Below are positions 1 through 6,198 of a DNA stretch of 12,660 nt, in pieces. This stretch comes from an uncultured Archangium sp. (GTDB taxonomy: Bacteria > Myxococcota > Myxococcia > Myxococcales > Myxococcaceae), in NCBI GenBank assembly GCA_946479335.1, contig CAMLFP010000137.1, positions 1-12,660 on the forward strand, written 5' to 3'. The notes beneath the pieces were generated by a model that searched no databases, was not told where the DNA came from, and worked only from the letters and a program-made list of their open reading frames with translations. Position numbers and translations under genes: made by a program. Each line of letters opens with the position of its first letter. Positions within the stretch are counted from its first letter, which is position 1.

Positions 1-2
1 GC

Positions 3-1298
3 GGCAGCGCGACGGGCGGTGGCAACGCGTCCGGCGGCGGCAGCCCGACGTCCAGCGGCGCGTGCCCGACGCTCGGCCCCCTCAACGCGTGCGCCGGGAG
101 CGTGCTCTCGTACTGCAGCAACGGCGCCGTCGCGCAGTTCGACTGTGCCACCAGCGCGCAGACCTGCGCCTTCTCCGACGCGGAGAATCAATACGCCTGC
201 GTGCCCAGCAACTCGCAGTTCGTCGTCTCCGGCACCATCACCTACGAAGATCGCGCGCCGATCGCCTCGGAGAACGGCGGGCTGGCGAGCAGCGCGCCGC
301 TGCCGGTGCGCGGAGCGGAAGTCTCCGTCATTCAGGGCACCAGCACCGTGCTGGCGACGGCGATGACCGCGAACGACGGGAGCTACACGCTGCGCTACGC
401 CGCGACGGCGGGTGCGACGGTGCACATCTCCGTCACCGCGCGCAGCACGCTCGCGGCGCGCAACCTCGCCGTGCGCCGCGCCAACAACACCAACCTGCAC
501 GCGTTCGGCGGCGCCGACTTCGCGGCGGCGGCGAGCGCGACGCAAGACGTGCTGGTGACGTACAGCTCCGACGAGGCCGAGGCGTTCAACATCTTCGACC
601 AGGCGGTGCTGGCGTTCGACTGGCTGCACTACCACCTGAACGTCGCGGCGCCCGCGGCGCTCACGCTGCGCTGGCACCGCAACAACAACGACGGCACGTA
701 CTACTCCGACAACGAGGTCTACCTCCTCGGGCCGCTGTCTGACGACGACGGGTACGACGACACGGTGATCCTCCATGAGATCGGCCACCACGTCGAAGAG
801 GTCTTCGGCCGCAGTGATTCACTGGGCGGCCCCCACGGGTTCGAGCCCGTCGACCCGACGCTGGCCTGGAGCGAGGGCTTCTCGACCTGGTTCGCGCTCT
901 CGATGCGCAAGAGCCCCTGGTACTCCGACACCGACTCGAGCGGCGGCTGGGGCTGGGAGTACGACGACTCCGTCACCGTGTTCGACGGCGGCAGCCTGTC
1001 GGGCCTCATCAGCGAAGACGTGGTCACCGAGACCCTGTGGGACCTCAGCGACACCGACCCGTCAGAGACGGCGCAGGCGGTGACCGACCCGTCGTTCGCC
1101 GCGGCGCTGCGCGTGCAGCCCGACTACCTGCGCACCGCTCCCCTGCGGAACGTGGGCGCGATGGGCGTTGACCTCGTCGATTTCCTCGATGGCTGGTTCG
1201 TGCTCAACGGCACCTCGAGCTGCGGGTGGGTCGTCACCGTCGTCGACCGCCACAATTTCCCCTACGACTTCAACGCGCCGAACGCGGCGTGCCCCTGA
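3..1298 (+). CDS. Secreted zinc metalloprotease (gluzincin-like), 5' end missing
   Basis: The reading frame is open from the left edge, so the start and any signal peptide lie outside the window. Visible order: a Gly/Ser-rich linker (first ~20 residues); a Cys-rich module with six cysteines (nt ~63-200); a beta-sandwich of carboxypeptidase-regulatory type (nt ~215-435, with a typical NDGSYTL strand); then the protease part. The motif HEIGHH at nt 774-791 gives HExxH with two zinc-binding His and the catalytic Glu. About 30 residues later AWSEGF (Glu at nt 873-875) fits the third zinc ligand of gluzincins. Linker plus Cys-rich module is a layout typical of exported myxobacterial proteins, so the likely place is the cell surface or outside, degrading proteins; the substrate is unknown. 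A GTG at nt 102 is an internal Val codon, not the start. The stop is only 3 nt from the stop of the opposing gene. Protease call good; exact family uncertain. Confidence 0.8.
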   Translation, partial: GSATGGGNASGGGSPTSSGACPTLGPLNACAGSVLSYCSNGAVAQFDCATSAQTCAFSDAENQYACVPSNSQFVVSGTITYEDRAPIASENGGLASSAPLPVRGAEVSVIQGTSTVLATAMTANDGSYTLRYAATAGATVHISVTARSTLAARNLAVRRANNTNLHAFGGADFAAAASATQDVLVTYSSDEAEAFNIFDQAVLAFDWLHYHLNVAAPAALTLRWHRNNNDGTYYSDNEVYLLGPLSDDDGYDDTVILHEIGHHVEEVFGRSDSLGGPHGFEPVDPTLAWSEGFSTWFALSMRKSPWYSDTDSSGGWGWEYDDSVTVFDGGSLSGLISEDVVTETLWDLSDTDPSETAQAVTDPSFAAALRVQPDYLRTAPLRNVGAMGVDLVDFLDGWFVLNGTSSCGWVVTVVDRHNFPYDFNAPNAACP

Positions 1299-1301
1299 CG
1301 C

Positions 1302-1727
1302 TCACTGCGACCACGTCGCCGAGGTGAGGTGCCAGCCGTCGGTCTTCTCCACCTCGCCTTCGATCACGTAGGTCGCCGCGCTGCCGTCGCGGGTCAGCAG
1401 GAAGGTGCCCTTGAAGTGCGCGGCGGTGGGCGTCTGCACCTGCACCTCGAGTGACGGGTTGAGCACCACCACCTGCGTGGCGCGGAAGAACTGGCCGACC
1501 AGCAGCGCCTTGATCTGGGCCTTGTCGGCGCCGCCCTGCCCGCGAAAGCCGTCGTCGAGCCCGGCCACCACGTCCGACGGGCTCTTGCGTTCGGCCGCGT
1601 CGACCATGCGCGCGATGAGCTGCCGCACCTCGTCTTCAGGCGAGAGCTTCTCCTTCGGCCAGAAGAAATAGACGGCGCCACCGACGAGGATCGCCAACGC
1701 GATGCCCGCCAGCGAGCGCGCGTTCAC
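1302..1727 (-). CDS. Small membrane-anchored protein, possible NTF2-like fold
   Basis: This is a 141-aa protein with one N-terminal hydrophobic segment (residues ~5-23, ending in a Phe-Phe-Trp interface) after a short MNARS head, so it is probably anchored with the rest in the periplasm. The soluble part starts with a helix (EDEVRQLIARMVDAAERKS), then DDGFRGQGG, and ends in alternating beta strands (TYVIEGEVEKTDGWHLTSATW). This helix-then-sheet order with a final W-x-L-x-x-x-x-W strand resembles small NTF2/SnoaL-like domains, but no catalytic residues stand out. The start is GTG at 1725-1727, which overlaps the TGA of the upstream CNB gene by 4 nt (GTGA), so translation is coupled and the proteins are probably made together. 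Function not recognised; the fold is inferred from pattern only. Confidence 0.75.
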   Translation of the reverse strand: MNARSLAGIALAILVGGAVYFFWPKEKLSPEDEVRQLIARMVDAAERKSPSDVVAGLDDGFRGQGGADKAQIKALLVGQFFRATQVVVLNPSLEVQVQTPTAAHFKGTFLLTRDGSAATYVIEGEVEKTDGWHLTSATWSQ

Positions 1728-3040
1728 TCCACCACCAGCTCGTCGGCGTCGAGGATCTCCGCGGGGCGCATCGCTTCGCCGATGCCCTTGAGCCGGCGGC
1801 TCGAGAGCTCGTCGAGAAAGTCACGCAGCCGCGGCTGCTCCTTGAGGAGCGCCTCGAAGTTCTTGCGGTTCAGCAGCGCCACCGCGGTCTTGCGGCTGGC
1901 GGCGACGGTCGCGGTGGCGCGCAGCCCGTTGAGCAGCGAGATCTCACCCGCCACGTCACCCTCCCTGAGAATCGAGAGGCTGATCGACCCGCCGTCGTTG
2001 TCGTCTTTCTGCACGATGAGCTCGCCCGCCAGCACCAGCACCAGCGCCTGCACGGGCTCGCCCTCGACGATGATCTTCTCGCCGGGGGCCAGCCCCCTGA
2101 AGTCGAAGCGCTGCAGCATGCCCGCGCGTTCGCCCTCGGCCACGTGCGCGAACATCGGCGAGGTGGCGATCAGGTTCTTCGCCATGCGCGACTGCGCGAA
2201 CGTCGCCAGCGCGGCGGGCACCGACGGGTAGGTGCGCGCCAGTTGGTTCAGATCTTCGCGCTCGATCTCCAACACGTCGCAGTCGCTGACGCAGGTGATG
2301 GAGGTCGACGGCGCGGCGCCGGTGAGCATGGAGATCTCCCCGAAGATCGACCCGCCGCCGAGGAAGGCCAGCGTCTTCGCCTCCCCCGCCACCAACCGCG
2401 TCACCTCGGCCTTGCCCGCGACCAGCACCGTGATGCGGTCGGTCGCCTGCCCCTCGGTGCACAGCACCTCGCCTTCCTTCTGTTCGCGGTAGTCGACGAG
2501 CTCGATGAGGTCGACGAAGGCGTCGCGCTCGAGGTCGGCGAACAACGGCAGCGGCGGCCGCGCGTCGGGGTCGGCCGAGGCGCTGGAGTCGACCGCGGCC
2601 AGCACGAGGAACGCCTGGTCCGACAGGTCTTGCCCTTCGAGGGTCATCAGATCGGTCTCGACCTTGCCGTCGAAGAGGCTCTCCGGCGGCAGCGGCGGAG
2701 GCCCACCGGCGCGGCCACCGACCACCTTCGCCGCGCGCGCGTGGATGCGCGCCAGCGTCTCGCGGATGCGCTTCTCGCGCGGGGCCAGCGGCAACGCCTG
2801 CCGACAGGCCGCGATGGCCGAGAGCAGGTAGTCGCGCTTGAGCAACCCCTCCGCGCACGCGTGCAGCACGGTGACGGCGCGCTCGGTCTCGCCCAGCTTC
2901 GCGTAGCAGCGCGCGGCGAGCATGCGGGCGCGGTGGTCGGCGGCCTGCCGGCGCACGCACTCGGCGAACACGCCCAGCGCGCGCTCCCAGTTCTCGACCT
3001 CGACGAAATCCAGCCCCAGCTCCCGCAACGACTGACTCAT
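1724..3040 (-). CDS. TPR-like protein with two cyclic-nucleotide-binding folds
   Basis: This 438-aa cytosolic signalling protein has no membrane segment. Residues ~1-105 form TPR-like helices (WERALGVFAECVRRQ, then ETERAVTVLHACAEGLLKR and YLLSAIAACRQALPLAP). A Pro/Gly-rich linker (~108-165) follows, then two CNB/CRP-like beta barrels at ~166-280 and ~295-415. Each has a phosphate-binding-cassette signature: FGEISMLTG (233-241) and AGEISLLNGLRATATV (364-379). The second keeps the Arg (R374) that normally contacts the cyclic phosphate; the first has Ala (A243) there, so the first fold may be structural. There is no helix-turn-helix, kinase or channel domain, so the output is probably by protein contact through the TPRs. 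ATG at 3038-3040 has GGAG five bases upstream. It lies 13 nt after the FHA gene and overlaps the small downstream gene. The ligand (cAMP, cGMP, c-di-GMP or none) cannot be told from sequence. Confidence 0.88.
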   Translation of the reverse strand: MSQSLRELGLDFVEVENWERALGVFAECVRRQAADHRARMLAARCYAKLGETERAVTVLHACAEGLLKRDYLLSAIAACRQALPLAPREKRIRETLARIHARAAKVVGGRAGGPPPLPPESLFDGKVETDLMTLEGQDLSDQAFLVLAAVDSSASADPDARPPLPLFADLERDAFVDLIELVDYREQKEGEVLCTEGQATDRITVLVAGKAEVTRLVAGEAKTLAFLGGGSIFGEISMLTGAAPSTSITCVSDCDVLEIEREDLNQLARTYPSVPAALATFAQSRMAKNLIATSPMFAHVAEGERAGMLQRFDFRGLAPGEKIIVEGEPVQALVLVLAGELIVQKDDNDGGSISLSILREGDVAGEISLLNGLRATATVAASRKTAVALLNRKNFEALLKEQPRLRDFLDELSSRRLKGIGEAMRPAEILDADELVVE

Positions 3041-3045
3041 GGGTA

Positions 3046-3049
3046 CTCC
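3046..3049 (-). promoter_or_regulatory. Ribosome-binding site of the CNB gene
   Basis: GGAG on the minus strand, five bases before the ATG at 3040. It sits in the 13-nt gap after the stop of the FHA gene and supports both the chosen start and an operon arrangement. Confidence 0.7.
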
Positions 3050-3053
3050 GCTC

Positions 3054-5249
3054 TCAGGGCGCCATCGCGGCCAACTGGTTCTTGGCCTTCTCGTGCACGG
3101 TGGTGCCGGGGTCCGTGACCTGCACCACGATCTTGAACTTGCGCATCGACTCCCGCGGGTCGACGTCGCGCTGTGAATAGGCCGACTCGAACATGTCTTG
3201 CGCGCGCTCGGCGACGTCGAGCAGCCCTTGCCGCGCCTTGGCGTCGTCGGGGTCGAACTTCACGGCGTCGCGGAACATCGCCGAGGCCGTGAGGAGGTCG
3301 TCGCGGATCAGCGCCTCCTTGCCGGCCACGATGGCGGCGGCGCCCAGCTTGTCTTGCAGGTCTTGCCCGAACTTGTTCGCCCGGAGGTTGATCTGCGCGT
3401 ACAGCTGGTTGGCCTGCCGCAGCGGCTTGGCGGCCTGCGCGAGCTGCCCGGCGCGGAACTTCTTCATGCCCTCGTCGTAGTTCTTGCCGAAGCTGGGGAT
3501 GAGGTTCTGCAGCTTGCGCGCGCGGCCGTAGATGTCCTTGTTGTCGCGGTAGGCGTCCATCACGCGGGTGCACTCGCTGGCGGCGCGGTCCCACTCCGAC
3601 GACGCGAACTTGCGCTCGACCACCACCAGCGACTCGAGCATCTCCTGCTCCTTGCGCGCCTTGAGGGCGGCAGCGGCGCGGGCCGAGGCCGACCTCGCGT
3701 CTTGCGCCTCCTGGGCCTGCTGCTCGGCGAGCTGCTGCTCGAACTCGGCGATCTGCTGCGCGGGCTCGGCCTGCATCTGCACCGGGAGCTCGCCGAGGAG
3801 CCGCTTGGCGGCGTCGAGCTCACCCGCCGCGAGCAGCTCTTCGACCTGGTTCTTCTTGTACTCGAGCACCGCCGCGTCGAGCTCCGCGCGCACCTTGAGC
3901 TTCTCCTCTTCGCTCTTGATGCTGGCGCGGCCGATGTCGGTGAGCAGCTTCTCGGCGTCTTCGAAGCGCTGCTCGGCGATGGCCTTACGCGCCTCGACCA
4001 GCGCGGTCTGGAAGGCGAGCTCCACCTGCACCTGCTTGGCGAGGTTCGAGCGATCGATGCCCGGCTGGAGCTTCTCCGCGTCGGCCAGCAAGGTCGCCGC
4101 CGTCTGGAAGTCACTGTCGCGGATGGCGGCGCGCGCGGCGGTCATCTTCTCGTCGGCCAACAGCTTCACCGGGTCGACCGGCGGCGGCGGCGGCTTGCGC
4201 ACCGCGATGCCCAGCACGAGGAAGAGCATCAGCAATGAAACGCCGCCCACGATGCCCAGGCGCACGGCCCTGGGGAGCGCCTTGAACTTCTCCGCGAAGC
4301 TGCCCTTCTCGCCTCCGCCGGAGTTGCGCGCGGTGCGCACCGGGCGCTTGCGGTCGGGCTTCTTGTCGGCGGGAGCGGCGTCCTGCTTGTCGGCCTCGGC
4401 ACCCTCTTTGGCGGCCTCGCCTGACGCGGCGGGCGCCTCGGCTTTCTTCTCGGCCGCGGCCTTCTTCTCGGCGGCGGCTTTCTCCTTCGCCTCCTTCGCC
4501 TGCTTGAAGGCGGCCATGTCGTCGACGAAGCGGATCTTCGTCTTCCCGATGGCGATCTCGTCGCCGTGCTCGAGCTTCTTCTCGGAGACCTTGGTGCCGT
4601 TGACCTTGGTGCCGTTGCCGGAGCCCAGGTCTTTGAGCAGCACGCCTTCGTCGCCGTAGATGAGCTCGATGTGGCGCCGGGAGGCGGATTGATCGGTGAG
4701 CTGCAGGTCGACGCCGGGCGTGCGGCCCACGACCATGCGCACGCCCTTGAACTTCTTCTTCTTGCCCGCATCGGGGCCCGCGATGATCTCCAGGGTCAGC
4801 GGCGGGCCGGCGCGCGTGGCGTTGGCCTCATCGGCCTCCGCGGGCACCTCGTCGTCATCGGCGTCGTCGCGCTGGAGGGCGGGCAGCGCCTTGGTGGCCG
4901 AGCCGACCTCCGGGTCGAGCGCGTCGAGGCCCTCGCCTTCGAGGCTCTTGCTGGGCACCACGCTCAAGTCTTCGTTCGACGGCGAGTAGTCGGAGCCGGT
5001 GCGGTACGGGCCCTCGTCGGCGTACTCCCCGGCGGTGTCGTAGTCCTCCTCCGGGCGCTGGGCGCGGGCCTGCGTCTTGTTGTTGCGCTCGGGGTCGACG
5101 TTGCGCGCGCGCACCGGCTGCGGAGCCCGCGCCTGGGTCTTGTTCTCGCGCTCGGGGTCGACCTGCACGCGCGCCTGCGTGCGGTTTTCCCGCTCGGGGT
5201 CGTCCTCGACGTCTCCACTTCCACGACTGACTCTGCGAGGCGGTGCCAT
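3054..5249 (-). CDS. FHA-domain membrane protein with periplasmic helical repeats
   Basis: 731 aa. Order: a charged, disordered tail (1-150) with three copies of DPERENKTQAR-type peptide (17-27, 31-41, 52-62); an FHA domain (~152-243) with the conserved GR (175-176), SRRH (190-193) and LGSGNGTKVNG (208-218) motifs that bind phosphothreonine; an Ala/Lys/Glu-rich linker (~247-300); a basic stretch; one transmembrane helix (~331-350, LGIVGGVSLLMLFLVLGIAV); a Pro-rich turn; and ~370 residues of TPR-like and coiled-coil helices. With basic residues before the helix, the FHA part should be cytosolic and the C-terminus periplasmic. Such proteins pass signals from Ser/Thr kinases or anchor envelope machines; no partner kinase is in the window. 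ATG at 5247-5249 is the first Met of the frame. The upstream Shine-Dalgarno match is weak (GGCGGA). It is followed 13 nt later by the CNB gene. Domain calls are firm; the role is unknown. Confidence 0.9.
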   Translation of the reverse strand: MAPPRRVSRGSGDVEDDPERENRTQARVQVDPERENKTQARAPQPVRARNVDPERNNKTQARAQRPEEDYDTAGEYADEGPYRTGSDYSPSNEDLSVVPSKSLEGEGLDALDPEVGSATKALPALQRDDADDDEVPAEADEANATRAGPPLTLEIIAGPDAGKKKKFKGVRMVVGRTPGVDLQLTDQSASRRHIELIYGDEGVLLKDLGSGNGTKVNGTKVSEKKLEHGDEIAIGKTKIRFVDDMAAFKQAKEAKEKAAAEKKAAAEKKAEAPAASGEAAKEGAEADKQDAAPADKKPDRKRPVRTARNSGGGEKGSFAEKFKALPRAVRLGIVGGVSLLMLFLVLGIAVRKPPPPPVDPVKLLADEKMTAARAAIRDSDFQTAATLLADAEKLQPGIDRSNLAKQVQVELAFQTALVEARKAIAEQRFEDAEKLLTDIGRASIKSEEEKLKVRAELDAAVLEYKKNQVEELLAAGELDAAKRLLGELPVQMQAEPAQQIAEFEQQLAEQQAQEAQDARSASARAAAALKARKEQEMLESLVVVERKFASSEWDRAASECTRVMDAYRDNKDIYGRARKLQNLIPSFGKNYDEGMKKFRAGQLAQAAKPLRQANQLYAQINLRANKFGQDLQDKLGAAAIVAGKEALIRDDLLTASAMFRDAVKFDPDDAKARQGLLDVAERAQDMFESAYSQRDVDPRESMRKFKIVVQVTDPGTTVHEKAKNQLAAMAP
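5064..5201 (-). repeat. Three-copy DPERENKTQAR peptide repeat in the FHA protein tail
   Basis: Codons for three 11-residue peptides, DPERENRTQAR, DPERENKTQAR and DPERNNKTQAR, at residues 17-27, 31-41 and 52-62. They are spaced 14 and 21 residues apart and separated by unrelated sequence. Each carries one Thr at the same position. Spacers differ while the peptide is kept, which suggests selection on the peptide itself, either as a docking or phosphorylation site or as a recent duplication. Confidence 0.85.
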
Positions 5250-5286
5250 GACTTGTTTCCGCCCGAAACCCTAGCAGGTCAGCCCG

Positions 5287-6096
5287 TCACACCAGCGTTT
5301 TGAGTGCGTTGTAGAGCGGCGTGGTGCCGCGCGTGAGCTGGTGCGGGTGCGCGAAGTTCAACACCCCCCGCGCCATCGCGCGGTACTGCTCCGCGAGGAG
5401 CGGATCTTCGAGCGAATCGACCGGGCGCTCGACGGCCTTGATGCGCGTGCCCAGCAGCGAGGAGATGACCTCCGCCACGTCGTCGGCCGACCAGTTCTCC
5501 GCGCCGGCCACCTCGATGAAGCGCGTGCCGCGCACCGGGGTGGTCAACACCTGCGCGGCGGCGTGGCCGACGTCGCGCGCGCTGACCTGCGGGAACTTCG
5601 TGTGCACGTGGCCGTAGAACGGCAGCTCGCCGGTCTCCAGCGCCGGGAGCAGCAGCGCGCCCCAGTTCTCGAGGAAGTACGCGGCGCGCACGAAGGTGAC
5701 GCACTGGGCGCTCGAGGCCAGCAGCTGTTCGGCCTGGTGCACCGCCGTCGCGGGGCCGGTGCCGGTGGGGTGCTGCGCGCCCACGCACGAGAGGAACGCG
5801 AGGCGCTCGAGGCGCGCGCGCTTGAGGGCCTTCGCCATGCTCGCGAGCATCGCGGTGCGGGCGTCGACCTCCAGCCGCGGCGGGAGCAACAGCCACGCGC
5901 CGGTCACGCCGGAGAGCGCGCCGATGAGCGAGTCGGTGTCGTTGAAGTCACAGACGGCCACCTCCGCGTGGTGGCGCAGCCAGGGCTCGCCCTGCTCGGC
6001 CTTGCGCACCAGTACGCGCACCTTCTGACCCTGCTTCAGCAACGCCTCAGCGGTGGCGGCACCGGTGCGGCCCGAGACTCCTGCGACGGCGAACAT
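5287..6096 (-). CDS. NmrA-like NAD(P)-binding protein (atypical SDR)
   Basis: 269 aa from ATG 6096. A Rossmann fold opens directly with MFAVAGVSGRTG (GxxGxxG at residues 6-12). VLVRKAEQG (~28-36) follows, with an Arg suited to the 2'-phosphate of NADPH, then VAVCDFNDTDSL (~47-57) and AFLSCVGA (~100-107). The classical YxxxK pair of dehydrogenases is absent, as in NmrA/HSCARG-type redox sensors and NAD(P)H:quinone oxidoreductase-like members (QOR2 type). It may therefore be a small-molecule reductase or a redox sensor; the substrate is not evident. Two starts are possible. ATG 6096 has AGGGAG five bases upstream and gives the usual N-terminus; ATG 6126, with GGGAG six bases upstream, would add MVVLHKQGAL. 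I prefer 6096. It lies 37 nt before the FHA gene and divergent from tldD. Its link to the signalling genes downstream may be only positional. Confidence 0.87.
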   Translation of the reverse strand: MFAVAGVSGRTGAATAEALLKQGQKVRVLVRKAEQGEPWLRHHAEVAVCDFNDTDSLIGALSGVTGAWLLLPPRLEVDARTAMLASMAKALKRARLERLAFLSCVGAQHPTGTGPATAVHQAEQLLASSAQCVTFVRAAYFLENWGALLLPALETGELPFYGHVHTKFPQVSARDVGHAAAQVLTTPVRGTRFIEVAGAENWSADDVAEVISSLLGTRIKAVERPVDSLEDPLLAEQYRAMARGVLNFAHPHQLTRGTTPLYNALKTLV

Positions 6097-6138
6097 GAGC
6101 GCTCCCTGTTTGTGGAGCACCACCATGCGCCTCTCCCG

Positions 6139-6154
6139 CCCCGGACACCCGGGG
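6139..6154. promoter_or_regulatory. GC-rich dyad between divergent nmrA-like gene and tldD
   Basis: Perfect 6-bp inverted repeat CCCCGG-ACAC-CCGGGG in the ~100-bp region between the two divergent start codons. It could be an operator serving both directions or a short hairpin. In DNA this rich in G and C a 6-bp dyad also arises by chance, so confidence is low. I see no clear -35 boxes in the region. Confidence 0.25.
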
Positions 6155-6184
6155 AATCGTCGAGGCGCGCCGCGCGAGCCGCGT

Positions 6185-6190
6185 TATCCT
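6185..6190 (+). promoter_or_regulatory. Possible -10 box just upstream of tldD
   Basis: TATCCT ends 8 nt before the tldD ATG, and no Shine-Dalgarno sequence lies between them. If this is a real -10 element, transcription would start at or within a base or two of the start codon and give a leaderless mRNA. No matching -35 box is visible, so this is tentative. Confidence 0.3.
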
Positions 6191-6198
6191 GATTCGAC

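Noticed and set aside
2144..4238. Long plus-strand frames opposite the CNB and FHA genes
   Set aside because: They run antisense to well-supported domains and encode Arg/Ala/Leu-rich sequence without motifs or ribosome-binding sites; coding shadows.
5255..5269. GTTTC-CGCCC-GAAAC dyad before the FHA gene
   Set aside because: Only 5 bp per arm, so chance is likely; no supporting promoter elements beyond a vague TAGGGT.
6164..6171. GGCGCGCC palindrome in the divergent region
   Set aside because: An 8-bp GC palindrome is common in DNA of this composition and has no further context.
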